Part shown: positions 44,402 to 54,197 of the stretch, piece by piece
Layout of the letters: each line of letters starts with the position of its first letter
How positions within the stretch are numbered: position 1 is the first letter of the stretch
Source: Calothrix sp. NIES-2098
Lineage (GTDB): Bacteria; Cyanobacteriota; Cyanobacteriia; Cyanobacteriales; Nostocaceae
Direction of reading: 5' to 3'
Length of the DNA stretch: 64,000 nt
NCBI GenBank assembly: GCA_002368175.1
Contig: AP018172.1
Coordinates: 8,497,001 to 8,561,000, forward strand
Program-made: the position numbers and the translations under genes
The notes under the pieces: generated by a model
What the model saw: the letters and a program-made list of their open reading frames with translations, nothing else
Databases searched by the model: none
What the model was told of the DNA's origin: nothing

Positions 44402-47400
44402 TCAAGAAGAGAAGCGTGGATAAGGCACCACATCTTCACCAAAGTAGCGGGCATACTCTGGACTATCGACAATTGCCTCAACAACGGCTCTTAGCCCCCT
44501 GCTTGCCAACAGCTTGTTGTGCTCGCTGATTTCCTCTTGAGAGGCTGGTGTGCGTCCCAACAGGTGACGGCAGAGGAACTCAATCACCTTAGCACTGGGA
44601 TAAGGTGTATAGAAGCGATCGCAATAGATATCGGAACTAGCCAGTTCGCGCACAAACTCACGCACGGAGATGTCTCCTGCTTGTAGTTTGCTCTCTAGTG
44701 CAGTTAAGCGGTAATTAGCAGGTATTTGAGCGCTAAATACATCTAATACCTGAGAGTAAATCGCATCGATTGCCAATTGTGTTTCTGCTTGGTTTGTGCG
44801 TTCGCTCAGGCGATAAATGCGTGCCGGCTTGCAACGGTTGCTAATTACAGTTTGTCCTTGAACGTTGTTAGAAGAACGACCCAAGTCAGCATAAGAACTG
44901 CTTCCGTTTGATGATGAGGCTGTCCCAACCAGGCGTGGTTGTACTGTCTTAAAGCTAGGTACTACAACATCATCATTTTGCTTAGTCAGCTGGTTATACA
45001 GCTTTTCAGTATTCGGGAAGTTAGCCGCAGGTAAGGTGGGGAAGCGACGATAAGGCACTGTATCTTCACCAAATACCTCGCCATACTCCGCACTGTTCAC
45101 CAAAGCACCAATAAAGGCGCGAATCCCTTGAGTAGCCAAAATCTGGTTATACTTGCGGATTTCTGCTTGATCTAAAGGTGCGCGTCCTAAGAAGTGCTTA
45201 GTTCCCAGTTCAATTACCTTGGTGTTGGGGTAAGGTGTGTAGAACTCTTTGATGTAGAGGTTGGAGTAACCCAAACCTTCAATGAATTCCTTAACAGTAA
45301 TTTCCCCGTTACTCAGTTTGCTTTCTAAAGCTGAAAATTCGTTTTTCGCAATATAAGGTGCAATATCGCGTTCAAAAATCTGACGATAGGCAGCACTAAT
45401 TAAAGTTTGCACAGCGGCTTTGTCGCTGATATTTGCCACCTGCTTGAAGATTTTTGTTTGTTCCCGTTGCTTGCTAACACCTTGGTTGATGCGGAATTGA
45501 ATATCCGGTGCTGTCCGCGTGTCGGTAACTGTACCTAAAGTGACAAACAGCGGTGTTTCTTGCTTTTGGACTTTACCACCCACATCTTCGCGAATACTGC
45601 CAACTCGCAGTTGTCGCAATGCCACACCACCCGGAGTCAGATAGCGTTCGTAAGGTACTGTATCCTCACCAAATGCCTCGCTATATTCCACGCTGTTGAT
45701 AATCGCATCAACTACAGCATAAAAGCCTTGTTTAGCAGCGATGTCAAAATATTTGTTGATTTCTTGACGACCGTAGGTGGGACGACCTAACAAGCGGCGG
45801 TGAATGTATTCGATCGCTTTACAAACATACAGCGATGTCCAGTAAGTTTTACGGAAGACATCCGACTTAGCCAAAGCACGGATAAATTCCCGCACGGAAA
45901 GTTGTCCGTTCTCCAGCTTGATTTCTTGGACTTTTAAACGCTGACCTTCGTAAACATCACGACCGAAAACTTGTAGGTATGCAGCTTTAATTACTGCTTG
46001 AGTAGAGCTTTCGGAGAACTTAATGCTTGCACCTTTAGCAGCTTTTTTGCCAATTGTGCCAGGAAGTTGATCCAATCGGAATACCTTAGGCCCAAAGCTA
46101 CCAGGAAACTCACCTCTGGCTCCCGGATTGCTCAGTTGGTTATTAATACCAGGCCCTTGGTGAATTAAGATCCGTCGGGTATCTTTGCTAAAAGGCGCGG
46201 GACTGCTGCTAGGATTGCGAGTTTCTTTCGGGAAAATTGCCCCAAATTGAATTTCTAAGGGGTCGTTACCAGAACCGTAGGGATGCCGATCCGGTAATGG
46301 GCGATCGTAAGCAGCGAATGTAGTAATAAACTGAGGTACTTTGCGGAAAGGCGCACTGTAGTTAAACAGGTCTTGTTGTGGCCCCCAGTTACGGCATTCT
46401 TGTGCCTCTTGACCCAAACCGCGCAGGTAAGGTACTGTCTCTTCACCGAAATAATCGCTGTATTCTTGCGAATCTACCAAAGCATCAACTAAAGCTGGCA
46501 GACCACCGTTAGAAATAATCGCAAAGTATTTTTGGACTTCTTCACGGCTACTTGGCCCACGCCCCAAAATATGACGGAAAGCCAGTTCAATTACTCGGCT
46601 GTTAATAAAAGGCTGGTAAAACTGTTTTTGGTAAAGAGGAGATTTGGTGAGACGGCGGACAAACTCTTTCATTGAGATGTCGCCATTCTTCACCTTAGAT
46701 TCTAAGTCGGAGATTGACAAGCTGTAAGCACGGGTAATATCGCGCTCAAAGATTTGTCGATAGGCAGCTTTGACTACCTCATTTTTTTCGCTTGCTGATA
46801 ACCCAGGCTTCATCACAAACTTGGGCCGCCGTTCTGCCGCTTCAAAGTAAATTTGGGGCAGTTGCAACCCTTGTTGGTCTCCAGAAGGACGTTGGCGCAG
46901 TTTATTGGAAGGTGTTGCTGCTTTAAATTCTGTCAGCAACACATCCATGTACTGAGACACAATCTCTGTAGCCTTAGCATCTTGGCGGAAAAACGAAAGT
47001 GATGCTGCTTTGATTTCTTGTAAAGCCACAATTGTTGCTTCACCAGAACAAGCATTTTCAATAATTTCCCGCAAACCCCGTGTATTCACAGCAATGATAT
47101 TGGGGTCGCCTGCCACGATCGCATAGGTAGCATAGCGCAAGAACCAGGATAAGTCCCGCAGGCTCTTGGCCATGTTGCTAGGGCCATAACGAGCAACGTT
47201 GATTGGTCTAAAACCTGGAGGTGTTGGACCACTTGGGGAACTGTTAAAGATTGAGCGTAAATTTTCTAGGAAGCCGCCTCGACTTTCAACGTAGGTTACA
47301 GTTCCTAGTTTCATGCCTTCTTGAACATTCCCAGCACCAGCACTGGCCATTGCCAATTCTGGTTCTCTTGGCTTTTCTAAAAAAGCCATTGGCGAACCAC

Positions 47401-47632
47401 CAACAAAAATTCGGTTGGCAGCCCGAGATACGATAATCTCGGAATTTTCCGTGAGCGTCTGGGCAATTTCTAAACGCTTTGCACCAGATGCAAAATAGCT
47501 TGCCAGTTCATTCAGTTCACCAGTTCCCAAAAAGCGGTCTTGCTGCTCCGCTTGGGTAATCGTAGCTACTGCTAGGGTTTGATATAGTTGCGGACGCGCA
47601 ACTGAGCTTCCACCACTTGCCTTAACACTCAT
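44402..47632 (-). CDS. apcE: Phycobilisome core-membrane linker ApcE (L-CM)
   Basis: 1076 residues. Residues 1-235 are the phycobiliprotein domain, interrupted by the PB-loop (about 78-148); the bilin cysteine is C195 (NACSG). Four Pfam 00427 linker repeats follow at about 282-405, 543-664, 745-870 and 945-1073, each with RQIFERD- or similar and a terminal EYxxxFGEDxVPY. Four repeats correspond to a pentacylindrical core, as in Anabaena-type phycobilisomes. ApcE nucleates the core, passes energy to photosystem II and anchors the antenna to the thylakoid. First gene of the apc operon. Confidence 0.98.
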   Translation of the reverse strand: MSVKASGGSSVARPQLYQTLAVATITQAEQQDRFLGTGELNELASYFASGAKRLEIAQTLTENSEIIVSRAANRIFVGGSPMAFLEKPREPELAMASAGAGNVQEGMKLGTVTYVESRGGFLENLRSIFNSSPSGPTPPGFRPINVARYGPSNMAKSLRDLSWFLRYATYAIVAGDPNIIAVNTRGLREIIENACSGEATIVALQEIKAASLSFFRQDAKATEIVSQYMDVLLTEFKAATPSNKLRQRPSGDQQGLQLPQIYFEAAERRPKFVMKPGLSASEKNEVVKAAYRQIFERDITRAYSLSISDLESKVKNGDISMKEFVRRLTKSPLYQKQFYQPFINSRVIELAFRHILGRGPSSREEVQKYFAIISNGGLPALVDALVDSQEYSDYFGEETVPYLRGLGQEAQECRNWGPQQDLFNYSAPFRKVPQFITTFAAYDRPLPDRHPYGSGNDPLEIQFGAIFPKETRNPSSSPAPFSKDTRRILIHQGPGINNQLSNPGARGEFPGSFGPKVFRLDQLPGTIGKKAAKGASIKFSESSTQAVIKAAYLQVFGRDVYEGQRLKVQEIKLENGQLSVREFIRALAKSDVFRKTYWTSLYVCKAIEYIHRRLLGRPTYGRQEINKYFDIAAKQGFYAVVDAIINSVEYSEAFGEDTVPYERYLTPGGVALRQLRVGSIREDVGGKVQKQETPLFVTLGTVTDTRTAPDIQFRINQGVSKQREQTKIFKQVANISDKAAVQTLISAAYRQIFERDIAPYIAKNEFSALESKLSNGEITVKEFIEGLGYSNLYIKEFYTPYPNTKVIELGTKHFLGRAPLDQAEIRKYNQILATQGIRAFIGALVNSAEYGEVFGEDTVPYRRFPTLPAANFPNTEKLYNQLTKQNDDVVVPSFKTVQPRLVGTASSSNGSSSYADLGRSSNNVQGQTVISNRCKPARIYRLSERTNQAETQLAIDAIYSQVLDVFSAQIPANYRLTALESKLQAGDISVREFVRELASSDIYCDRFYTPYPSAKVIEFLCRHLLGRTPASQEEISEHNKLLASRGLRAVVEAIVDSPEYARYFGEDVVPYPRFSS

Positions 47633-48101
47633 CGGATTTGTAAAACTCCCATCATAATCATTTATGTGTTAAGTCTGGGTCGCTTTGAGGCTTGACACAT
47701 CGGTGTAGTCATGCCTTAAGAGTACCGCCTTCAAAACTGCCAGTAAATTAACCCAGTCAGCTTTTAGATTAGAACGTTTTGCGGCTTCCCTGTTGATTTA
47801 TTAAGAAGTATGTAGAATCTGACGCATCAAATACGATAAGTTGCAGAACTCATGCTCTCGCTTCTCTGAGATTAAGACTAAGTTTTGTATCTATTTGTGT
47901 TCAAAACCCACAAAAGATATTTTTGTAGTCCAGAGTCCAGAGTCAAGGATCAATAGTAATGGGTAAGAGTTTAGAGCCATTTGTTATTTTTCTCTCATTT
48001 CCCTTCCCGGCGCTCTTTTGTAGAGTTGAGAGTCAAAAAACTTGTTACTGAGGTTTTGTAAGTTATGCTGTTGCTATAAATACATCTAACTACATAAACT
48101 C
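47633..48101. other. apcE promoter region
   Basis: 469 bp between divergent apcE and a secreted-protein gene. Contains tandem AGTCCAGAGTC repeats (about 47930-47950). The apcE leader is probably long; no promoter boxes could be assigned with confidence. Confidence 0.45.
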
Positions 48102-48632
48102 ATGCGCAAAAGTAATAATTTTTACGCAATTTTTTATCCTGCTTTATCCGCTTTGACTGTAACTTTGTCTTTTAATCCCGCTAATGCTTTACCCGGACAA
48201 AGTATAACTACCGTAGTCAATTGGGCAAAGACCAGGGCAACATTACCAACCCTTAGGTACAACAGCGAAGCACATGGTTATGAAGGCACAAAAGGAAAAT
48301 TGTATTTTTATGCTGATGTAACTTCTCAAAATGGCACAGTAACTAAAGAGGGAATAACTGTCAGTGGTGACTCTAGCCTCAAATTCACTAAGAAAAATGC
48401 CAAAGCAATAAAACTAATTCAAGATATTTACAACTCCAAGATTGCCAATGATTTTCAGCAGTCTCGCTATGTAACAAAAATAGATCGAGACCAATTTTAT
48501 CGGGGCGAAAATTATGGCTATATCGCTGCTGAGGTGCAAGGTGGAACTAACTTGCGGATCGTTACCCTGAAGAATTTACAAGCCGAAATCAATAATGCTA
48601 AATATTGCCAAACCCATCAATGCGATCTCTAG
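48102..48632 (+). CDS. Secreted protein of unknown function
   Basis: 176 residues. Signal peptide about 1-29 with a likely cut after NANA (SFNPANA-LPGQ). The mature protein (147 residues) has two cysteines near its end (KYCQTHQCDL) that may form a disulfide. Regions TVVNWAKTRATLPTLRY and GYIAAEVQGGTNLRIVTLKN look folded. I do not recognise the family. ATG at 48102. Confidence 0.7.
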   Translation: MRKSNNFYAIFYPALSALTVTLSFNPANALPGQSITTVVNWAKTRATLPTLRYNSEAHGYEGTKGKLYFYADVTSQNGTVTKEGITVSGDSSLKFTKKNAKAIKLIQDIYNSKIANDFQQSRYVTKIDRDQFYRGENYGYIAAEVQGGTNLRIVTLKNLQAEINNAKYCQTHQCDL

Positions 48633-48749
48633 CACTCTTATTTAGACTTCTGACTTACTTGTAGAGTTAGGCAAGAGGGAAACACCTTTTAGTAGTAAAG
48701 TGTCAAACCTCATCTGCTAAACTCAGTTTTGCTGCCAGAATTACTTGTT

Positions 48750-49931
48750 ATGTCCGACGCCCAAACTGTTAGCGCTGCTGTTGCCAAACTCTACAACACT
48801 TATCCCTTTCCGCCAGAACCTCTATTGGATGAACCACCTCCAGGCTATAACTGGCGCTGGAATTGGTTAGCTGCTTACAATTTTTGCACTGGTCAAAAAC
48901 CTCAAAAACAAGACATCCGCATTTTGGATGCTGGTTGTGGTACAGGTGTAGGGACAGAATACTTGGTTCACCTCAATCCTCAAGCTTCTGTTGTCGGAAT
49001 TGACCTGAGTGCTGGTGCTTTAGCAGTAGCAAAAGAGCGCTGTCAGCGTTCTGGAGCAAATCGCGTTGAGTTTCATCACCTGAGTTTGTTCGATGTGGAA
49101 CAATTACCAGGTGAGTTTGATTTAATTAATTGCGTTGGGGTTTTGCATCATACACCTGACCCGATTCGCGGTATTCAAGCCTTGGCGAAGAAGTTAGCAC
49201 CTGGTGGCTTGATGCATATTTTTGTCTATGGAGAGTTGGGACGCTGGGAAATTCAACTCATGCAAAAAGCGATCGCTCTTCTTCAAGGTGACAAACGCGG
49301 CGACTATCGCGATGGCGTGCAGTTAGGGCGACAAATATTTTCTTCATTACCAGAAAATAACAGAATTGTCAAGCGCGAAAAAGAGCGCTGGTCATTGGAA
49401 AATCAACGGGATGAAAACTTTGCTGATATGTACGTTCATCCCCAAGAAATCGATTACAACATCGAGACGTTATTTGAACTCATTGATGCTTCTGGTTTAG
49501 AGTTTATCGGCTTCTCAAATCCAGGTTTCTGGCAATTAGACAGACTTTTAAGTAAAGCACCAGAGTTAATTGAACGGACAAAAGAGTTGAGCGATCGCCA
49601 ACGTTATCGCTTAATAGAATTGCTAGACCCAGAAGTTACTCATTACGAATTTTTTCTCGATCGCCCTCCCATTACCAAAGCTGATTGGTCAAATAATGAC
49701 ACTCTACTCAAAGCAGTTCCTGAACTTAATCCTTGTTTAGAGGGATTTCCCAGTACATGTGTATTTAATTACGATTACCAAGTAGTTAACTTATCAGCAG
49801 ACGAGTTGGAATTTTTGCAACGCTGTGATGGTAATTCCACAGTGGCAGAGATTGTAGCAATTACACAGACAGGTTTGGAAAAAATTAGAAGCCTCCTCAA
49901 GCAGCAGATAATTTTGTTAAGCCCACGTTAA
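48750..49931 (+). CDS. Class I SAM-dependent methyltransferase
   Basis: 393 residues from ATG 48750 (MSDAQTVSAAVAKLYNTYPF); a TTG seven codons earlier is rejected. SAM-binding motif ILDAGCGTGVGTEYL (about 59-73), VVGIDLS acidic loop, and VLHHTPDP. A long C-terminal domain with winged-helix-like end (STVAEIVAITQTGLEKIRSLL) is unusual and resembles the PqqD-type tail of some cyanobacterial methyltransferases. Substrate unknown. Confidence 0.85.
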   Translation: MSDAQTVSAAVAKLYNTYPFPPEPLLDEPPPGYNWRWNWLAAYNFCTGQKPQKQDIRILDAGCGTGVGTEYLVHLNPQASVVGIDLSAGALAVAKERCQRSGANRVEFHHLSLFDVEQLPGEFDLINCVGVLHHTPDPIRGIQALAKKLAPGGLMHIFVYGELGRWEIQLMQKAIALLQGDKRGDYRDGVQLGRQIFSSLPENNRIVKREKERWSLENQRDENFADMYVHPQEIDYNIETLFELIDASGLEFIGFSNPGFWQLDRLLSKAPELIERTKELSDRQRYRLIELLDPEVTHYEFFLDRPPITKADWSNNDTLLKAVPELNPCLEGFPSTCVFNYDYQVVNLSADELEFLQRCDGNSTVAEIVAITQTGLEKIRSLLKQQIILLSPR

Positions 49932-50029
49932 CTAAATTGTCAACTTGATATTCCACAATCTAAAGCTACGAGAATCAATTATTTAGTAGCTTACTCTACT
50001 AGCCTTGTGCCTAGTAATTCATGCTCTCG

Positions 50030-50055
50030 GAGTTAGAGATGGCAATCTCTAACTC
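50030..50055 (+). terminator. Perfect 11-bp hairpin after the methyltransferase gene
   Basis: GAGTTAGAGAT (50030-50040), GGCA loop, ATCTCTAACTC (50045-50055), then TTGTGTAAT. The T-run is weak, so the efficiency is uncertain. Confidence 0.5.
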
Positions 50056-50291
50056 TTGTGTAATATACATATGGTTTCTACGTAAATTTAGTATGAACTA
50101 TCCATATAAAGTAATAATACTGTGATTTTCACCCTATAAATTCATGAAAACTTTATACTTAGGGCTATAGTATAAAGTTTGTATCAATAAAGCTTTTTCG
50201 TCCAGTGTATAAAAAATATCAAAGAATACATTAATAGAAACTCACCTCTGAGTTAGTACTGAATAACCTTCGGATTTTGGAGAATTATTTC

Positions 50292-50882
50292 ATGAAATTA
50301 GCTACAAAGCTAAGCATGGCTACTGCCAGTATTGCTTTGTCATTCGCTGCTGTTGGTGCTAAACCAGCCGAAGCTGCTTTTATTGGCCCATATGCTCCTA
50401 GTAACTGGACATTGATCAACAGAAATGCTGATGGCTTTGTTAACACTACTGGTGCGCCTAGTTCCGTCACCCTTTTTGGCGGAGATAACGGTAGTAACTC
50501 CTATGGAACAACTGATTACATAGTTCAGGCCGTAGCTGATGGAGTGTTGAGCTTCAAGTGGAATTATTCAACTGCGGATGCGGCTGCTTTCTTTGACCCT
50601 TTTAGCTTTGTGAAAAATGGCATTGTTACCAATCTTTTCTCTAGTCTTTCAACGACTGGTCAGGGCACCTTTAGCACAAACGTTGCCGCTGGTGATTTCT
50701 TCAGCTTCCAAGTCAAAACCAGTGACAATAAATATGGCAGAGGTTCTGTAACCATTTCTGATTTCAGTGCACCTTTCAGTGAACCTGTCCCCGAACCACT
50801 AACAATCGCTAGTTCTGCTATTGCTCTTGGTTTTGGTGCTTGGATGAAGCGTAAGCAGGCTGGTGTTACAAATAAGGCCTAG
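50292..50882 (+). CDS. PEP-CTERM sorting-domain protein
   Basis: 196 residues from ATG 50292 (MKLATKLSMATASIAL), GGAG 9 bases upstream. Signal peptide about 1-28 (AEA-AF). The mature part is rich in Ser, Gly, Asn, Phe and beta structure. C-terminal sorting tail VPEPLTIASSAIALGFGAWM then KRK, the PEP-CTERM signal for exosortase processing. Likely an exported surface or matrix protein; no exosortase gene is nearby. Confidence 0.85.
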   Translation: MKLATKLSMATASIALSFAAVGAKPAEAAFIGPYAPSNWTLINRNADGFVNTTGAPSSVTLFGGDNGSNSYGTTDYIVQAVADGVLSFKWNYSTADAAAFFDPFSFVKNGIVTNLFSSLSTTGQGTFSTNVAAGDFFSFQVKTSDNKYGRGSVTISDFSAPFSEPVPEPLTIASSAIALGFGAWMKRKQAGVTNKA

Positions 50883-50941
50883 TGCATAGCAGGGTAAATA
50901 ACCAGGGTGCAACACCTTAATCGATTGACAAAATTAATATT

Positions 50942-50992
50942 ATGCCCCTAAGAGCCTTTATTCTAAAGCTGTTTTAGGGGCATTTATTTTTA
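50942..50992 (+). terminator. Intrinsic terminator after the PEP-CTERM gene
   Basis: ATGCCCCTAA (50942-50951) pairs perfectly with TTAGGGGCAT (50974-50983) and is followed by TTATTTTTAATTA. It insulates the atp operon. Confidence 0.8.
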
Positions 50993-51166
50993 ATTAAAGC
51001 TTCGTATGTCAGTAGCCAACCAAAGGTTGAAGTATGAACTATGAAAATACAACTAACCTTTCTCCTGACTCCTCGAAATCAGCTTGTTCCTGTTTGCTGA
51101 CAAGAAGTTAATTGTTTTTTTCTAAAGTATTGTTACCAGATCGTGATATGATTCAGCTGACTGAAT

Positions 51167-51646
51167 GTGCAGTCATCATCGTTAGCTGTACTGGTTTTGA
51201 GTCCTGTGAGCTTGTCAGACGAATCAACTGCATCAACTCCAACAACAAGTCAAAATGCTGAGTCTGGTTCTCCTGACACAGAACGAGTAAACTCAATGGA
51301 GGAGTTCTATCAACTCTACCAGAAGTTGTTGGTAATCACACTTGTCTTAACAGGGATTATTTTTATCTCTGTGTGGATTTTTTATTCACTAAACATTGCT
51401 CTGAATTATTTGCTTGGGGCGTGTGCAGGTGTGGTTTACTTAAAAATGCTGGCCAAAGACGTTGAGCGACTCGGTGGTGAGAAAAAGCGTCTGAGTAAAA
51501 GTCGTTTTGCTCTATTTATTGGGTTGATTGTATTAGCAACTCAATGGCATGAGCTACAGGTTATGCCCATATTCTTGGGATTTTTAACTTACAAAGCCAC
51601 GCTCCTCGTCTACACCGTGCAAACTGCGTTCCTTCCTGATTCTTAA
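51167..51646 (+). CDS. atpI: ATP synthase protein I
   Basis: About 159 residues if started at GTG 51167; the N-terminal 43 residues are polar and poorly conserved, so the true start could be a later TTG (near 51209) or the first ATG, residue 44 (MEEFYQLYQKLLVITLVLTG). Four hydrophobic helices between about 52 and 150. Helps assemble the c-ring. First gene of the atp operon. Confidence 0.82.
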   Translation: MQSSSLAVLVLSPVSLSDESTASTPTTSQNAESGSPDTERVNSMEEFYQLYQKLLVITLVLTGIIFISVWIFYSLNIALNYLLGACAGVVYLKMLAKDVERLGGEKKRLSKSRFALFIGLIVLATQWHELQVMPIFLGFLTYKATLLVYTVQTAFLPDS

Positions 51647-51707
51647 TAAAGTCAGGCTCACAAAGACAATACTCCCATCCTCGCTCGTTGGGGAAAATGC
51701 TTGAAGA

Positions 51708-52469
51708 ATGCAAATGCTTAGTGTCTTAAACGCCTTTAATTCATTTCCCCTCGCCGCATTAGAAGTAGGTCATCATTTCTACTGGCAATTGGGAAATCTG
51801 AAAATTCATGGGCAGGTTTTTCTCACTTCCTGGTTTGTGATTGGCCTGCTAGTAATAGCTTCACTAGCTGCTACTCGCAATGCTCAAAGAATTCCCCAGG
51901 GCATCCAAAATTTGATGGAATATGCCCTAGAATTTATTCGGGATCTGGCAAAAAACCAGCTGGGTGAGAAAGAGTACCGCCCCTGGGTGCCATTCTTGGG
52001 CACATTGTTTTTGTTTATCTTCGTATCGAACTGGTCAGGCGCACTCATTCCTTGGAAACTAATTAAGTTGCCATCTGGTGAATTAGCAGCTCCCACCAAT
52101 GATATCAATACGACTGTAGCGTTGGCATTGCTGACTTCTTTAGCGTACTTTTACGCTGGTTTTAGCAAGCGGGGTTTGGGCTACTTTAAAAAATATATTG
52201 AGCCAACACCTGTCCTGTTGCCGATCGCCATTCTTGAAGATTTCACCAAGCCCCTCTCCCTAAGCTTCCGTCTTTTCGGGAATATATTGGCGGATGAATT
52301 GGTTGTAGCGGTGCTGGTTCTGCTTGTTCCTCTATTTATACCTCTGCCTGTAATGGCTTTGGGTTTGTTTACCAGTGCCATCCAAGCCCTGGTGTTTGCG
52401 ACCCTAGCCGGGGCTTATATTCATGAGGCGATGGAGGGACACGGCGGAGAAGAGCATGAGGAGCATTAA
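51708..52469 (+). CDS. atpB: ATP synthase Fo subunit a
   Basis: 253 residues, five or six membrane helices. The essential arginine lies in LSLSFRLFGNILADE (about 189-203), and the following helix has SAIQALVFATLAGAYI. It forms the proton half-channels against the c-ring. The start may be ATG 51708 or 51714 (third residue). Gene name as used for cyanobacteria and E. coli (subunit a). Confidence 0.96.
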   Translation: MQMLSVLNAFNSFPLAALEVGHHFYWQLGNLKIHGQVFLTSWFVIGLLVIASLAATRNAQRIPQGIQNLMEYALEFIRDLAKNQLGEKEYRPWVPFLGTLFLFIFVSNWSGALIPWKLIKLPSGELAAPTNDINTTVALALLTSLAYFYAGFSKRGLGYFKKYIEPTPVLLPIAILEDFTKPLSLSFRLFGNILADELVVAVLVLLVPLFIPLPVMALGLFTSAIQALVFATLAGAYIHEAMEGHGGEEHEEH

Positions 52470-52618
52470 AGCTGCTCAGTAGATAGCACAGTTCCGAGAG
52501 CATCCACGCTCAAAACTTCGCCAAGCGCGATTTATGAGAACTCGGTGCAGCGTGAAAAACACGTCTTTACTAGTTAACGTACTTTTGTAGTTCTGTACTT
52601 AAAGCAAGGAAAATCAAC

Positions 52619-52864
52619 ATGGATCCATTAGTTTCTGCTGCTTCAGTTCTGGCTGCTGCTCTAGCAATTGGTTTAGCTGCAATTGGCCCTGGTATTGGTC
52701 AAGGTAATGCCGCAGGTCAAGCAGTAGAAGGTATTGCCCGTCAACCCGAAGCAGAAGGCAAGATTCGGGGTACTCTGCTGTTAACCTTGGCGTTCATGGA
52801 ATCCTTGACCATCTACGGTCTGGTAATCGCTCTGGTATTGCTATTTGCTAACCCCTTTTCCTAA
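52619..52864 (+). CDS. atpE: ATP synthase Fo subunit c
   Basis: 81 residues, two-helix hairpin. N-terminal helix with GLAAIGPGIGQGNAAGQAVE; polar loop ARQPEAEGKIRG; C-terminal helix with the proton-binding glutamate E61 in AFMESLTIYG. AAGGAAA 8-10 bases upstream of the ATG. Followed at once by a stable hairpin (52885-52912). Confidence 0.98.
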   Translation: MDPLVSAASVLAAALAIGLAAIGPGIGQGNAAGQAVEGIARQPEAEGKIRGTLLLTLAFMESLTIYGLVIALVLLFANPFS

Positions 52865-52884
52865 GGCCTAAGAGTTTTGTTAAT

Positions 52885-52912
52885 GTAGAGGCGTGAAGAT
52901 TCACGTCTCTAC
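52885..52912 (+). promoter_or_regulatory. Stable palindrome after atpE
   Basis: GTAGAGGCGTGAA and TTCACGTCTCTAC form 12-13 pairs with a tiny loop (one G-U). No T-run follows. GTAGAGACG-type palindromes are widespread repeats in cyanobacteria; here it sits 20 bp after the stop codon of the subunit needed in highest copy number and could protect the 3' end of the atpI-B-E message. Confidence 0.65.
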
Positions 52913-53044
52913 AAATCGCAATCTTTTGGGTATCTAGTCGTTCTGATGTAAGTTGACCCTTGTTGGCTATTGGTCTCTAAAATATGAAAGGTTGGATGTT
53001 GTTGCTAGCCATGAAAACTGCTACTCCAGCCAAAGAGGAGAGAA

Positions 53045-53476
53045 ATGTTTGATTTCGATGCTACCTTGCCCTTCATGGCATTGCAGTTCCTGCTATTGGC
53101 AGCTTTGTTGAATGTAATTTTCTATAAGCCACTGACCAAGGTACTGGACGATCGCGATAATTACATCCGAACGAATACCCTTGATGCCAAGGAACGCTTG
53201 GCTAAAGCCGAACGCTTAACCCAAGAATATGAGCAGCAGCTCGCAGCAGCTCGCAGGCAATCGCAAGCTACTATAGAAGCAGCTCAAGTGGACGCTAAGA
53301 AAATTACTGCCCAGAAAATCGCTGAGGCGCAACAACAAGCTCAGCAAGAGCGAGAACGCGCTGCTATTGAAATAGAGCAACAAAAGCAAGAAGCTATGCG
53401 TTCCTTAGAACAACGCGTTGATGCTCTAAGCAGACAGATTCTAGAAAAACTATTAGGACCGACTTTAGCTAGATAA
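53045..53476 (+). CDS. atpG: ATP synthase Fo subunit b'
   Basis: 143 residues: N-terminal membrane helix (about 6-26), then an unbroken charged helix (KERLAKAERLTQEYEQQLAA). This is the second, shorter peripheral-stalk subunit of photosynthetic organisms, also called atpF2. GAGGAG 5 bases before ATG 53045. 180 bp after atpE, the largest gap in the early operon. Confidence 0.94.
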   Translation: MFDFDATLPFMALQFLLLAALLNVIFYKPLTKVLDDRDNYIRTNTLDAKERLAKAERLTQEYEQQLAAARRQSQATIEAAQVDAKKITAQKIAEAQQQAQQERERAAIEIEQQKQEAMRSLEQRVDALSRQILEKLLGPTLAR

Positions 53477-53639
53477 GCGATAGTTGAGGTTCTGTGAAAG
53501 CATAGGCGTAGATGGGCAATTGTCCCAAAGCGCATAATTAAGTGTCAAAAAAGGCACTTTTTTCCTTCGGGAAGTTAAAACACTTTAATTTCCCTTCAGG
53601 AAAATACAATGTATTAGCAAGCGAGCAGCGCACTTGTAG

Positions 53640-54197
53640 ATGGGTAACATGGGCACATTCTTATTACTTGCCGCAGAACACTCTGAATTAGCAGAAGGCG
53701 CAGCAGAAGGTGGTTTCGGTCTAAACCTAGACATATTAGAAACCAATCTCATTAACCTGGCGATTCTGGTTGGCATTTTATTCTACTTTGGACGTAAAGT
53801 TTTAAGCAATATCCTGAGCGAGCGACGGTCTAAGATTGCCACCGCAGTTCAGGAAGCCGAACAACGCTTAAAAGAAGCACAAGTTGCTTTATCCCAAGCG
53901 CAAGAGCAGTTAACGCAAGCTCAGGCAGAAGCACAACGCATCCGCCAAGCTGCTGAAGAAAACGCCCAAGCAACAAAGCAAGCTCTATTAGCAAAAGCAG
54001 CACAAGATGTAGAACGCTTGCGACAAACAGCAGCAGCAGACTTAAACACAGAAAGAGAGCGAGCGCTAGCAGAACTGCGGCAGCGGGTAGCCGCGCTAGC
54101 ATTGCAAAAAGTCGAGTCAGAACTGCGATCTGGAATTGCTGACAATGTTCAACAACAAATCATTGACCGCAGTATCGCACAGGTGGGAGGACGCTGA
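53640..54197 (+). CDS. atpF: ATP synthase Fo subunit b
   Basis: 185 residues: one membrane helix (about 29-50, ILETNLINLAILVGILFYFG) and a long coiled stalk rich in Ala, Gln and Glu. It pairs with b' to hold the F1 head. Its stop codon overlaps the start of the delta gene by one base (TGATG), so the two are translationally coupled. Confidence 0.95.
   Translation: MGNMGTFLLLAAEHSELAEGAAEGGFGLNLDILETNLINLAILVGILFYFGRKVLSNILSERRSKIATAVQEAEQRLKEAQVALSQAQEQLTQAQAEAQRIRQAAEENAQATKQALLAKAAQDVERLRQTAAADLNTERERALAELRQRVAALALQKVESELRSGIADNVQQQIIDRSIAQVGGR

Noticed and set aside
53830..54145. Long minus-strand frames opposite atpF
   Set aside because: Leu/Ala-rich shadows produced by the Gln/Ala/Glu-rich stalk codons of subunit b.
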